Shown one piece after another: positions 50,543 to 60,792 of a stretch of 64,000 nucleotides of DNA (its first letter is position 1; each line of letters begins with the position of its first letter). The position numbers were made by a program, and so were the translations under genes. The notes under the pieces were generated by a model, which saw only the letters and a program-made list of their open reading frames with translations, did no database searches and was not told where the DNA came from. This DNA comes from Leptothoe kymatousa TAU-MAC 1615 (GTDB taxonomy: Bacteria > Cyanobacteriota > Cyanobacteriia > Phormidesmidales > Phormidesmidaceae): positions 1-64,000 of the forward strand of contig NZ_JADOER010000009.1 in NCBI RefSeq assembly GCF_018739865.1. The letters are read 5' to 3'.

Positions 50543-51451
50543 TTAGGCACGATTGGCGTTTTCTAGTTTTAGTTCAGCGAGGAGATCGGCTAAGCGATCG
50601 CACTTGGCCTCGTACCTATCTCCACAAAAATGACAGATCGCCTCCGCCGGTTCCTGTTTATTGATCATGTCCTGCAGCTCATCTTCGCCCAACAGCTTCA
50701 GGGCCGACAGCATGCGATCGCCATCGCAAGAACAATGGAACCGTAGCAGCTGACTCTCAGGAAAAATCTGTAGCCCCATATCCCCGACCAAATCTTCAAA
50801 GATCCGAGGCAGGGTCTGCTTAGCCCGCAGCATAGGCGTAAAGCCCGTTAGCGCCGATAGGCGAGATTCCAAAGCCGTTATCAACTGTTCATCCCTGGCG
50901 GCCTTAGGCAATACCTGCAACAACATTCCCCCCGCAGCTTCCACGCCGTCATGATCCACAAACACTCCCAACACTAACGCAGAGGGTGTTTGTTCAGAGG
51001 TGGCCAAATACTGCGTTAAATCATCTCCAATTTCCCCCGTCACCAGTTCCACAGTGCTGGAATAGGGATAGCCTAGCCCTGAATCGCGAACAACATACAC
51101 ATAGCCATTGCGCCCAACCGCCGCGCCCACATCGAGCTTGCCATGCTGATTAGGGGGTAGCTCCACCGATGGGTCCGACACATAGCCCCGCACGGTGCCA
51201 TCTAATCTGGCATCGACTAAGATGCCCCCCAAGGGACCATCCCCCTGCACCTGAATATTAATCCGCGAATCTTCTCGCTTCATGCTGGAAACCAGCAAAG
51301 CCCCTGCCGTTAAGGTCCTACCCAAGGCCGCAGTGGCAACATAGGAAAGCTTATGACGCGTTCTGGCTTCTTCAACTAAACGGGTGGTAATGGCCCCTAC
51401 GATTCTGATGCCGCCATCGGCTGCTACTGCTCGAATGAGCTGATCCGCCAT
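50543..51451 (-). CDS. hslO: 33 kDa redox-regulated chaperone Hsp33
   Basis: The protein has 302 residues and starts MADQLIRAVAADGGIRIVGA. It has the redox zinc centre as HCSCDGD and ICHFCGD (CxC...CxxC). It holds unfolded proteins when oxidised. It converges on the acid sugar kinase gene, with four bases between the stops. Confidence 0.95.
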   Translation of the reverse strand: MADQLIRAVAADGGIRIVGAITTRLVEEARTRHKLSYVATAALGRTLTAGALLVSSMKREDSRINIQVQGDGPLGGILVDARLDGTVRGYVSDPSVELPPNQHGKLDVGAAVGRNGYVYVVRDSGLGYPYSSTVELVTGEIGDDLTQYLATSEQTPSALVLGVFVDHDGVEAAGGMLLQVLPKAARDEQLITALESRLSALTGFTPMLRAKQTLPRIFEDLVGDMGLQIFPESQLLRFHCSCDGDRMLSALKLLGEDELQDMINKQEPAEAICHFCGDRYEAKCDRLADLLAELKLENANRA

Positions 51452-51781
51452 GATATTCCTGATTTTCCTTAGACTTCTCTACTGTCCTATTGCTGCCCAA
51501 ACGGAGCACCCATGGGCAAAATTAGTAGCCTGCTTTTGCACCCGACGAGAACAACACCATCGCCTTAGGCCTAAATCGCCAAGGGCGCACACGACTAATC
51601 TTTCACCACATCAAAGCACTCTACTGCTTTTACTGCTTTAAAGTGCCTTAGTGACATGGAAACGTGGCACAGCACAACCTTAGACAATTACCATTGTAAA
51701 GGTATTGCCGTCGCGTCAGCGGGCCCACAACTAGACCACTGTGCTCTAGTTGTTTGTGTTCTAGTTGTTTCAACCACTGCT

Positions 51782-52183
51782 ATGTTCGGGATTTATCAAC
51801 AAAGCAACCTACGAATTGAAATCGAGGCAACGGTGGCCCAACTGCACCAAAGCTTGACCCAGCCAGAGCAACTCCGTCAGTGGCTATGGCCCCAGCAGTT
51901 TTCCGATAACTTTCAAGCACCGCTGAATACCGGACAGGCTTTCTCTAGCTATGTCGGTCCCATCCGCATTGACCACACGGTAGAAACCTTATCGGATTCA
52001 TCCGTTCGGTTCTTGCTCCATCGTGGCGTGGATGGGTTTCACGAATGGCACTGGGGCGATGGCTGGGTGCAATCCCGCATAGAAGGAGTCTCCACGCTGC
52101 CGCTCAATATTGCTCAAACCACCAGCCTGTTGCGTCTGCGGTTATATCTAGGGATGCAAAGCAATCAAGCAACCGAAAGCTAA
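51782..52183 (+). CDS. Small SRPBCC-like protein
   Basis: From the ATG at 51782 (MFGIYQQSNLRIEIEATVAQ) it has 133 residues; the longer frame from 51656 adds an unlikely Cys-rich N-terminus. The pattern IEIEATVAQLHQSLTQPEQL, then a strand-rich core, is that of the START/SRPBCC hydrophobic-pocket fold. The ligand is unknown. Confidence 0.65.
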   Translation: MFGIYQQSNLRIEIEATVAQLHQSLTQPEQLRQWLWPQQFSDNFQAPLNTGQAFSSYVGPIRIDHTVETLSDSSVRFLLHRGVDGFHEWHWGDGWVQSRIEGVSTLPLNIAQTTSLLRLRLYLGMQSNQATES

Positions 52184-52293
52184 CCGCTTGAGCTAGCCCC
52201 CTCCTTACATCAAGCATTCTCGCCTGGGGCCAGAGCCCCCCAAACCAAGGCAATCACCTCAGCCATCCCCATATACTCTGCGCTAACACGACA

Positions 52294-53592
52294 CTAATCG
52301 TTGTCCTGCACCCGCAACCGCACCGAATCCCCATGGGACGGAAGCCCCTCTGCCCCTGTCAAAGCATCAATCGCTTCAGCTACATTATTTAGGGCAGATT
52401 TGGAATATTGGATCAAGCTGGAATGCTTCATAAAGGTTTCGGTACTCAGGGGGGACGCGTACCGGGCGGCCCCCGACGTCGGCAAGGTGTGGTTTGGACC
52501 AGCGAGGTAGTCGCCTACGGCTTCTGGCGTATCGTGCCCGAGGAAAATAGCACCCGCCTGACTAATTTTTTCCAGCAGCTCCCAGGGTTCTTCCACTTCT
52601 AATTCCAAATGCTCTGGAGCAAACTGATTAGACAATTCGGCAGCCATCTCTAAGGAATCGACAACAATGGCAATGCCGTAGTGGGCAATTGCTTTTTCGG
52701 TAAGGGTTTGGCGCGGATGGCCAGCCAACTGACGATCGACTTCAGCCACGACTTTTTCGGCCAGAGTATTATCGGTGGTGATCAAAATGGCAGCGGCGAG
52801 GGGATCATGCTCAGCCTGGGCCAGCAAATCTGCAGCTACGTGCACAGGATTCGCCGTATGGTCGGCAATAATCAGCACCTCCGATGGCCCAGCCAGGGAA
52901 TCAATGCCAACGGTTCCGTATACCTGCTTCTTCGCCAAGGTGACATAGATATTGCCAGGACCACTGATGATATCCACCTTGGGCACGGTATCGGTACCAT
53001 AGGCTAGGGCGCCAATGGCCTGGGCGCCACCCACGCGATAAATTTCCTGCACCCCTGCTTCTTGAGCGGCCACCAGCACCGCTGGGTTAATGTGCCCCTG
53101 GGGAGTGGGCGTCACCATCACTAAGTGCCCCACTCCAGCTACTTGTGCAGGAATGGCATTCATGATCACGGTACTGGGGTAAGACGCTCGCCCCCCAGGT
53201 ACGTAAATACCAGCCCGGGCCACAGGTGTGTAGCGCTTACCTAAAACAACGCCATTCTCTTCAAAGGTGACCCAGTTTTTGGGCAACCGCTGCTGATGGA
53301 AGGCTTTCACGTTTTTACACGCTAGGCGAATGGCGCTCAGCAACTCACTGGACACTTGTTGATAGGCAGTGTCGACCTCTGCACCGCTGATCCGCAACTC
53401 GCTAGCGGTCAGGGTTTGCTGATCAAACTTAGCGGTGTAATGCAAAAGGGCCTCATCCCCTGAGCTCCGAACAGCATTTAGAATTTCATGTACGGTGGCT
53501 TCTTGCTCAATCACCTGATTGGTGTGGATGCGATCGCAGATGCGCTGGAGTTCGGACTGCGCTTCACTGAGCTTGTATAAAGTTCGCAACAT
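52294..53592 (-). CDS. hisD: Histidinol dehydrogenase
   Basis: This 432-residue protein carries out the last two oxidation steps of histidine synthesis. Motifs include VVLGKRYTPVARAGIYVPGG, PSTVIMNAIPAQVAGV, VDIISGPGNIYVTLAKK, DSLAGPSEVLIIAD and FAPEHLELEV. Active-site residues (EH, His, Asp) are in place. The stop is followed by a long quiet region to 52184. Confidence 0.95.
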   Translation of the reverse strand: MLRTLYKLSEAQSELQRICDRIHTNQVIEQEATVHEILNAVRSSGDEALLHYTAKFDQQTLTASELRISGAEVDTAYQQVSSELLSAIRLACKNVKAFHQQRLPKNWVTFEENGVVLGKRYTPVARAGIYVPGGRASYPSTVIMNAIPAQVAGVGHLVMVTPTPQGHINPAVLVAAQEAGVQEIYRVGGAQAIGALAYGTDTVPKVDIISGPGNIYVTLAKKQVYGTVGIDSLAGPSEVLIIADHTANPVHVAADLLAQAEHDPLAAAILITTDNTLAEKVVAEVDRQLAGHPRQTLTEKAIAHYGIAIVVDSLEMAAELSNQFAPEHLELEVEEPWELLEKISQAGAIFLGHDTPEAVGDYLAGPNHTLPTSGAARYASPLSTETFMKHSSLIQYSKSALNNVAEAIDALTGAEGLPSHGDSVRLRVQDND

Positions 53593-53715
53593 TGAGGCGG
53601 TTAGCGAGGGTGGGATGACTGTGACTGTTATAGCTTAGCGCGGATTAGATTAGGCCAGCCGGATTACCCAACCAGATTTTGAGTCCCGGAGGACCAATAA
53701 CACACGATTTGGTGC

Positions 53716-53721
53716 TATAAT
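53716..53721 (+). promoter_or_regulatory. -10 box upstream of rpsT
   Basis: TATAAT at 53716-53721 lies 32 bases before the GTG start of rpsT. No TTGACA-like -35 is visible at the right spacing. Confidence 0.4.
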
Positions 53722-53752
53722 TCGAGACCGACAAAAATTACATTGGCTAACA

Positions 53753-54049
53753 GTGGCAAATATTAAATCTGCGATGAAGCGCATCCAAATCGGAGAGCGC
53801 AATCGTCTACGCAACAAGTCCTATAAGTCAGCCGTAAAGACTCTGACCAAGACTTACTACGCAGCGCTCAACGATTACGCGAGCGAGCCTTCTGATGACA
53901 AGAAGAAGGCCGTTGATGCGACGATGTCGGCGGCGTTTAGCAAAATTGACAAAGCCGTTAAGCGTGGCAGCATCCATAAAAATGCAGCCGCTCGTCAAAA
54001 GTCCAAGCTAGCCCATGCGCTCAAGCAGCATGAAGCTCCCGCCTCCTAA
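53753..54049 (+). CDS. rpsT: 30S ribosomal protein S20
   Basis: The protein has 98 residues, starting at GTG with MANIKSAMKRIQIGERNRLR and containing RGSIHKNAAARQKSKLAHAL. It binds 16S rRNA early in small-subunit assembly. It is followed by tatD after three bases, the cyanobacterial order. Confidence 0.96.
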   Translation: MANIKSAMKRIQIGERNRLRNKSYKSAVKTLTKTYYAALNDYASEPSDDKKKAVDATMSAAFSKIDKAVKRGSIHKNAAARQKSKLAHALKQHEAPAS

Positions 54050-54052
54050 AAG

Positions 54053-54859
54053 ATGCAACTGGTTGATACCCACGTTCATATCAACTTTGATAGCTTTCAA
54101 GAAGATTTAGATGCCGTGGCAGCTGCTTGGCGACAGGCGGGTGTGGCTCATCTAGTCCATTCTTGTGTCGAGCCATCGGAGTTCAAAGCGATTCAGGCAA
54201 TTGCCGATCGGTTTTCCGAGGTGTCCTTTGCGGTAGGGTTACATCCATTGGATATGGATAAGTGGACCCCCTCGCTAGCTGGTCAAATCAAAAAGCTAGC
54301 CTCATCCGATCAGCGTGTGGTTGCCATTGGCGAAACCGGCCTCGATTTTTTTAAGGCAGACGATCATGATTGTCAGATTGAAGCTTTTAAGGCGCAGCTC
54401 GCTGTTGCCCACGAGCTAAATTTGCCCGTCATCATTCACTGCCGGGATGCAGCACCAGCCATGCGAGAGGTGTTGCAGGCTTTTTGGGAAGAGCATGGCC
54501 CTGTGCAGGGTGTGATGCATTGCTGGACCGGAACCCCGGAGGAAACTCAATGGTTTCTAGATCTGGGCTTCTACATTAGCTTCAGTGGCATTGTCACATT
54601 CAAAAGTGCGACCCAGGTGCAAGCGTCGGCTCAAATGGTGGGGTGCGATCGCATCCTAGTGGAAACCGACTGCCCCTTCCTATCCCCCGTACCCAAGCGT
54701 AAAGAAAAGCGAAATCAACCGGCCAATGTGCTTCACGTAGCTGAGTTTGTAGCTAACCTACGCGGTATATCCCTAGAGGACCTAGCAGCTCAGACCACAA
54801 CGAATGCCCGAACGCTATTTCATCTTCCTGACACATCTTTTAGCGTCACAACTTCATAA
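54053..54859 (+). CDS. tatD: TatD family metal-dependent hydrolase
   Basis: The protein has 268 residues. It contains [36 protein letters not shown] and [10 protein letters not shown]. These metal ligands (HxH, Glu, His, Asp) fit a TIM-barrel DNase or hydrolase. It is cotranscribed with rpsT; a terminator follows. Confidence 0.92.
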   Translation: MQLVDTHVHINFDSFQEDLDAVAAAWRQAGVAHLVHSCVEPSEFKAIQAIADRFSEVSFAVGLHPLDMDKWTPSLAGQIKKLASSDQRVVAIGETGLDFFKADDHDCQIEAFKAQLAVAHELNLPVIIHCRDAAPAMREVLQAFWEEHGPVQGVMHCWTGTPEETQWFLDLGFYISFSGIVTFKSATQVQASAQMVGCDRILVETDCPFLSPVPKRKEKRNQPANVLHVAEFVANLRGISLEDLAAQTTTNARTLFHLPDTSFSVTTS

Positions 54860-54904
54860 AAATAAGGGGGAGATGAATATTCAACCCCACTTTAATTAGC
54901 AATC

Positions 54905-54930
54905 AAGGGATAGCAAAGCCCTTAATTTTT
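54905..54930 (+). terminator. Terminator after tatD
   Basis: AAGGG and CCCTT pair around 9 bases and are followed by AATTTTT, 45 bases after the tatD stop. It supports a separate promoter for rpoB. Confidence 0.6.
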
Positions 54931-54996
54931 GAGCACATACTCCATAAATAAACATACAAAGCGACAAGAATATTAAATTTCACTGCTAACTTGTGA

Positions 54997-55002
54997 TATA
55001 CT
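54997..55002 (+). promoter_or_regulatory. Candidate rpoB promoter -10
   Basis: TATACT at 54997-55002 is the best -10 in the 436-base gap upstream of rpoB; no good -35 is visible. A transcript from here would have a ~290-base leader. I saw no other clear structure in the gap. Confidence 0.35.
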
Positions 55003-55295
55003 ATCCCGGCTATGCGTTAGCCTTACGTTAGCCAACATGAATCCGCCCATGGACCTAACCACAATTTACGACGTTGGTGCCTAACGGTTGTTCTTCAAAC
55101 TTGCCCATTGCGTCCATTTTAGCTATTGAATGCTAGCAAAACACTTGAAAATTCTTGATTTGGCTGCATTACCCCAGCGGTACGTGTAGTCATTCTTGTG
55201 TTTGCTTCTATCAATTAACTGGTTTTAACGATTTTTTTTTAACTCCTTCGTTTTATACCCCACTTAGTTTAGGCCTGACCTGCTTGAGGAGACGA

Positions 55296-58200
55296 ATGAC
55301 TGACTTAACCATTTCCCAATCCTCCTTTGTACTGCCCGACCTAGTTGAAATTCAGCGTTCTAGTTTCCGCTGGTTTCTGCAAGAAGGTCTAATTGAAGAA
55401 TTGGAGAGCTTTTCCCCAATTACCGACTACACAGGTAAATTGGAGCTTCACTTTCTTGGTAAGGATTATAAGCTCAAAAGTCCTAAATACACCGTTGATG
55501 AAGCAAAGCGTCGTGATAGCACCTACTCGGTGCAGATGTACGTCCCCACACGCTTAATCAATAAGGAAACTGGGGAAATTAAAGAGCAGGAAGTATTTAT
55601 CGGCGACTTACCCCTGATGACCGATCGGGGAACATTCATCATCAATGGTGCCGAGCGCGTCATTGTCAACCAAATTGTTCGTAGTCCCGGCGTCTACTAC
55701 AAGGCAGAGACTGATAAGCACGGTCGTCGTACTTACAACGCTAACCTGATCCCCAACCGTGGTGCCTGGTTAAAATTTGAAACCGACAAAAACGACCTGG
55801 TTTGGGTCCGCATCGATAAAACCCGTAAGCTATCTGCCCAGGTACTCTTCAAAGCTTTAGGCTTAAGCGATGGTGAGATCTTTGATTCTTTACGTCACCC
55901 TGAATATTTCCAAAAAACCTTAGAAAAAGAAGGGCAGTTTAGCGAAGAAGAAGCACTATTAGAGCTCTATAGAAAGCTACGTCCCGGTGAGCCTCCAACC
56001 GTCTCCGGAGGACAGCAACTCCTAAACTCTAGATTTTTTGATCCCAAGCGCTATGACCTGGGCAAAGTAGGTCGTCACAAACTCAACCGCAAACTGCGCT
56101 TAAACGTCCCAGATGCTGTACGAGTACTCACACCCCAAGACGTTTTAGCAGCCATTGACTACCTGATTAACCTAGAGTTTGATATCGGGATCATCGACGA
56201 CATTGACCACCTAGGAAATCGCCGTGTGCGTTCCGTAGGTGAGCTACTACAAAACCAAGTACGGGTAGGTCTCAATCGTCTAGAGCGGATTATCCGCGAA
56301 CGCATGACAGTGTCAGACGCAGATTCTCTGACGCCTGCTTCTTTGGTGAACCCCAAGCCTTTGGTTGCGGCCATCAAAGAATTTTTTGGTTCCAGTCAGC
56401 TATCCCAGTTTATGGACCAGACTAATCCCCTGGCAGAGCTCACCCATAAACGTCGTATTAGCGCCCTAGGCCCCGGTGGTTTAACCCGCGAACGTGCTGG
56501 TTTTGCAGTACGAGACATTCACCCATCACACCACGGTCGTATTTGCCCAATTGAAACCCCTGAAGGCCCTAACGCGGGTCTGATTGGTTCCCTGGCAACC
56601 CATGCACGGGTTAACGACTTTGGCTTCATTGAAACGCCCTTCTTCCAAGTCGACAATGGTCGGATTCGACGAGACTTGCCATCCGTTTACATGACGGCTG
56701 ACGAAGAAGACGATTTTCGTGTGGCTCCAGGGGATGTTCCCGTTGATCACGATAGCAATATGGTGGGTGAATCAGTCCCCGTCAGATATCGTCAGGACTT
56801 TATTACCACTGCGCCATCAGAGGTAGACTACGTCGCCGTTTCTCCCGTTCAAATTATTTCGGTAGCGACATCTTTAATTCCATTCCTAGAGCATGATGAC
56901 GCTAACCGAGCCCTAATGGGTTCCAACATGCAGCGTCAGGCAGTGCCCCTATTGCGTCCCGAACGTCCATTGGTGGGAACAGGCCTAGAAGCTCAAGCAG
57001 CCCGTGACTCCGGAATGGTCGTCGTTAGCCCCGTAGATGGCGAAGTCACCTTTTTAGATGCCACTAAGGTAGTCGTTACGGATGCCGACGGGAAATCGTA
57101 CGCCCAAGAGTTGCAAAAGTATCAGCGTTCTAACCAAGACACCTGCCTCAACCAGCGGCCCTTGGTGTTCACTGGAGACAAGGTAGTCACCGGTCAAGTC
57201 TTAGCAGATGGCTCTGCAACTGAAGGTGGCGAAATTGCCTTGGGTCAAAACGTACTCGTAGCTTATATGCCTTGGGAAGGCTACAACTACGAGGATGCCA
57301 TCCTCCTCAGCGAGCGTTTGGTGTATGAGGATCTCTATACATCCATTCACATCGAAAAATTCGAGATCGAGGCTCGTCAAACCAAACTAGGACCAGAGGA
57401 AATCACCCGAGAAATTCCCAATGTCGGTGAGGATGCCCTACGGCAGCTTGATGAAACAGGCATTATTCGTATCGGTGCCTGGGTCACATCTGGCGATATT
57501 TTAGTCGGTAAAGTCACACCAAAAGGTGAGTCAGACCAGCCTCCAGAAGAAAAGCTATTAAGGGCAATTTTCGGTGAAAAAGCTCGGGATGTTAGGGACA
57601 ACTCCCTCAGAGTACCCAACGGTGAAAAAGGACGAGTCGTCGATGTTCGTGTCTTTACCCGTGAGCAGGGAGATGAACTTCCCCCCGGTGCCAATATGGT
57701 TGTCCGCGTTTATGTAGCCCAAAAGCGGAAGATTCAGGTAGGCGACAAAATGGCAGGCCGACACGGAAATAAGGGTATTATTTCCCGGATCTTGCCCATT
57801 GAAGATATGCCCTATCTACCAGATGGCACACCGATTGACATCGTGCTTAATCCTCTGGGCGTACCTTCCCGTATGAATGTGGGGCAGGTATTTGAATGTT
57901 TACTCGGGTGGGCTGGCGAAAACTTGAACGCTCGTTTCAAGATCACCCCATTTGATGAAATGTACGGTGCAGAAGCATCCATGGAAACCACCCATGGCAA
58001 ACTGCAAGAGGCACGGACCAACACGGGGAGTGACTGGGTATTTGATATCGATGATCCGGGCAAAATTCAGCTTTATGATGGCCGTACAGGTGAAGCTTTC
58101 GACCGCGCTGTCACCGTAGGTAAACCCTACATGCTGAAACTAGTTCACCTAGTGGACGATAAGATTCATGCTCGTTCCACAGGGCCTTACTCTCTGGTCA

Positions 58201-58658
58201 CTCAGCAACCCCTAGGTGGTAAAGCGCAGCAAGGGGGTCAGCGCTTTGGAGAAATGGAAGTATGGGCACTTGAGGCATTTGGTGCAGCCTATACATTGCA
58301 GGAGCTGCTTACGGTTAAATCCGACGATATGCAAGGTCGTAACGAAGCACTCAATGCAATTGTGAAGGGCAAAGCAATTCCTCGTCCCGGGACACCAGAA
58401 TCCTTCAAGGTATTGATGCGCGAGCTTCAGTCCCTATGTTTAGACATCGCGGTTCATAAACTCGAAACCCAGGAAGATGGCACCAGTCGAGATGTGGAAG
58501 TTGATCTCATGTCAGACTCCATCAATCGTCGTTCACCATCACGTCCGACCTATGAGTCCATCTCTCGTGATGAAACACCTGGAGAAGCACCGCCAGCAGC
58601 ACCAACGGCTACACCTGCAGCTGCGCCTCCTCCTGGCCTAGAAGAGCCACAACCTTAG
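55296..58658 (+). CDS. rpoB: DNA-directed RNA polymerase subunit beta
   Basis: From the ATG at 55296 ([20 protein letters not shown]) the protein has 1120 residues. I chose this start for its TTGAGGAG ribosome site; a frame from 55155 adds a non-conserved N-terminus. Landmarks are NRGAWLKFE, the [20 protein letters not shown] region, [43 protein letters not shown] and [20 protein letters not shown]. The extreme C-terminus is a Pro/Ala-rich tail. Confidence 0.96.
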   Translation: MTDLTISQSSFVLPDLVEIQRSSFRWFLQEGLIEELESFSPITDYTGKLELHFLGKDYKLKSPKYTVDEAKRRDSTYSVQMYVPTRLINKETGEIKEQEVFIGDLPLMTDRGTFIINGAERVIVNQIVRSPGVYYKAETDKHGRRTYNANLIPNRGAWLKFETDKNDLVWVRIDKTRKLSAQVLFKALGLSDGEIFDSLRHPEYFQKTLEKEGQFSEEEALLELYRKLRPGEPPTVSGGQQLLNSRFFDPKRYDLGKVGRHKLNRKLRLNVPDAVRVLTPQDVLAAIDYLINLEFDIGIIDDIDHLGNRRVRSVGELLQNQVRVGLNRLERIIRERMTVSDADSLTPASLVNPKPLVAAIKEFFGSSQLSQFMDQTNPLAELTHKRRISALGPGGLTRERAGFAVRDIHPSHHGRICPIETPEGPNAGLIGSLATHARVNDFGFIETPFFQVDNGRIRRDLPSVYMTADEEDDFRVAPGDVPVDHDSNMVGESVPVRYRQDFITTAPSEVDYVAVSPVQIISVATSLIPFLEHDDANRALMGSNMQRQAVPLLRPERPLVGTGLEAQAARDSGMVVVSPVDGEVTFLDATKVVVTDADGKSYAQELQKYQRSNQDTCLNQRPLVFTGDKVVTGQVLADGSATEGGEIALGQNVLVAYMPWEGYNYEDAILLSERLVYEDLYTSIHIEKFEIEARQTKLGPEEITREIPNVGEDALRQLDETGIIRIGAWVTSGDILVGKVTPKGESDQPPEEKLLRAIFGEKARDVRDNSLRVPNGEKGRVVDVRVFTREQGDELPPGANMVVRVYVAQKRKIQVGDKMAGRHGNKGIISRILPIEDMPYLPDGTPIDIVLNPLGVPSRMNVGQVFECLLGWAGENLNARFKITPFDEMYGAEASMETTHGKLQEARTNTGSDWVFDIDDPGKIQLYDGRTGEAFDRAVTVGKPYMLKLVHLVDDKIHARSTGPYSLVTQQPLGGKAQQGGQRFGEMEVWALEAFGAAYTLQELLTVKSDDMQGRNEALNAIVKGKAIPRPGTPESFKVLMRELQSLCLDIAVHKLETQEDGTSRDVEVDLMSDSINRRSPSRPTYESISRDETPGEAPPAAPTATPAAAPPPGLEEPQP

Positions 58659-58671
58659 CAGTTTTGATTTG

Positions 58672-58736
58672 TTCAAAGCATTCAGGTAACCCACTAATCG
58701 CCTGACAACGTGGTTGTCATGCCTGAATGCTTTGAA
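58672..58736. repeat. Nested inverted repeat in the rpoB-rpoC1 spacer
   Basis: TTCAAAGCATTCAGG (58672-58686) and its exact complement (58722-58736) form a 15-bp outer stem. Inside, GACAAC (58704-58709) and GTTGTC (58713-58718) form a second hairpin. It starts about 14 bases after the rpoB stop, so it would be in the shared transcript. Confidence 0.8.
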
Positions 58737-58840
58737 TCATGCCAAGAGTTTGAGGTCCTAGTTAGCCTTGCGAATGAGCAAGTGCTCCCCAGTCCATAAC
58801 TATGTCCTGATGCATAGACCGCGTACAAGGAAGCAAGAGA

Positions 58841-60706
58841 ATGCCGAAACTAGAACAGCGCTTTGACTATGTCAAAATCGGTTTGGCTTCGCCCGATCGG
58901 ATCCGTCAGTGGGGCGAACGCACACTCCCCAACGGTACAGTCGTAGGGGAAGTAACTAAGCCAGAAACTATTAACTACAGAACGCTTAAGCCAGAAATGG
59001 ATGGGTTGTTCTGTGAGCGAATTTTTGGCCCTGCTAAAGACTGGGAATGCCATTGTGGCAAATATAAGCGTGTCCGCCACCGTGGCATTGTTTGTGAGCG
59101 TTGCGGTGTTGAAGTAACCGAGTCGCGAGTACGCCGCCACCGCATGGGGTATATCAAACTGGCAGCCCCAGTCGCCCATGTTTGGTACCTCAAGGGAATT
59201 CCTAGCTATATTGCCATTTTGCTAGATATGCCCTTAAGGGATGTAGAGCAAATTGTCTACTTCAATGCCTATGTAGTACTAGATGCTGGCAATGCAGATA
59301 GTCTCAGCTACAAGCAACTACTGACGGAAGATCAGTGGATCGAAATTGAAGACCAGCTCTACGACGAAGAATCAGAGCTTTCAGGCATTGAAGTTGGCAT
59401 TGGTGCTGAAGCGCTGCAGCGCCTCTTGCAAGACTTAGAACTTGAAACAGTTGCTGAACAACTGCGGGAAAATATTGCCACTGCTAAAGGTCAAAAACGC
59501 GCCAAGCTAATTAAGCGGTTGCGCGTCATCGATAACTTTATTGCAACCGGCTCACGGCCAGATTGGATGGTTCTGGATGTAATTCCTGTAATTCCACCGG
59601 ATCTACGCCCCATGGTCCAGTTGGACGGTGGCCGCTTTGCAACATCAGACCTCAACGATCTCTATCGTCGTGTTATCAACCGGAATAACCGCCTAGCTCG
59701 ACTGCAGGAAATCTTAGCGCCTGAAATCATTGTCCGAAATGAGAAACGCATGCTCCAGGAAGCTGTGGATGCGCTCATCGATAATGGCCGACGTGGTCGA
59801 ACAGTCGTAGGTGCTAATAATCGACCGCTGAAATCACTGTCGGACATCATTGAGGGTAAACAGGGACGATTCCGACAAAACCTACTGGGTAAGCGTGTTG
59901 ACTACTCAGGACGTTCTGTGATCGTGGTCGGTCCTAAGCTTAAGATTCATCAATGTGGTTTACCCCGTGAAATGGCTATTGAGCTATTTCAACCCTTTGT
60001 GATTCATCGATTAATTCGTCAAGGATTAGTCAACAACATCAAGGCGGCCAAGAAATTAATTCAACGCAATGACCCCAGTATTTGGGGAGTGCTAGAAGAG
60101 GTGATTGAAAATCACCCAGTTATGCTCAACCGCGCGCCCACACTACACCGTCTGGGTATTCAAGCATTTGAACCAATGTTAGTGGAAGGCCGTGCTTTGC
60201 AACTGCATCCACTAGTTTGCCCAGCATTTAACGCCGACTTCGATGGCGACCAAATGGCTGTACACGTGCCGTTGTCACTCGAAGCTCAATCAGAGGCGCG
60301 GTTATTAATGCTGGCGTCTAACAACGTTTTATCCCCTGCAACGGGACGACCCATTATTACGCCTAGTCAGGACATGGTACTGGGCTGCTATTATCTCACC
60401 GCAGAAAATCCTTATCAGCAAAAGGGAGCGGACTCCAACTTTGCCAGTATGGAAGACGCCATCATTGCCTATGAACAAGGCATTGTTGATCTGCATGCCT
60501 GGGTTTGGTTACGTTTTGACGGACCAGTAGAAGAGGAAGGCGATCCGATCGAAGTGATTGATAACGGTGACGGCATGGTAACCAAGCGTTATCAACATCG
60601 TCGGGTCCGCGAAGACAGTGACGGCAACCTAATCTCCCAACACCTGTACACCACACCGGGACGAATCATCTACAACCATGCTGTCCATACGGCACTTGCC
60701 AGCTAA
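58841..60706 (+). CDS. rpoC1: RNA polymerase subunit gamma (beta' N-terminal part)
   Basis: The protein has 621 residues and starts [20 protein letters not shown]. The zinc finger is [20 protein letters not shown]. The catalytic Mg motif [15 protein letters not shown] is intact. It is the N-terminal half of beta', split off as in cyanobacteria and plastids. Confidence 0.96.
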   Translation: MPKLEQRFDYVKIGLASPDRIRQWGERTLPNGTVVGEVTKPETINYRTLKPEMDGLFCERIFGPAKDWECHCGKYKRVRHRGIVCERCGVEVTESRVRRHRMGYIKLAAPVAHVWYLKGIPSYIAILLDMPLRDVEQIVYFNAYVVLDAGNADSLSYKQLLTEDQWIEIEDQLYDEESELSGIEVGIGAEALQRLLQDLELETVAEQLRENIATAKGQKRAKLIKRLRVIDNFIATGSRPDWMVLDVIPVIPPDLRPMVQLDGGRFATSDLNDLYRRVINRNNRLARLQEILAPEIIVRNEKRMLQEAVDALIDNGRRGRTVVGANNRPLKSLSDIIEGKQGRFRQNLLGKRVDYSGRSVIVVGPKLKIHQCGLPREMAIELFQPFVIHRLIRQGLVNNIKAAKKLIQRNDPSIWGVLEEVIENHPVMLNRAPTLHRLGIQAFEPMLVEGRALQLHPLVCPAFNADFDGDQMAVHVPLSLEAQSEARLLMLASNNVLSPATGRPIITPSQDMVLGCYYLTAENPYQQKGADSNFASMEDAIIAYEQGIVDLHAWVWLRFDGPVEEEGDPIEVIDNGDGMVTKRYQHRRVREDSDGNLISQHLYTTPGRIIYNHAVHTALAS

Positions 60707-60792
60707 CACCACAGCATTGCTGAATCAGCAACGGCAAAACATTCTGAAGTCTTATCCAGTTAGCCAGTCACAAATTGAGGCAGAGAGACCCC

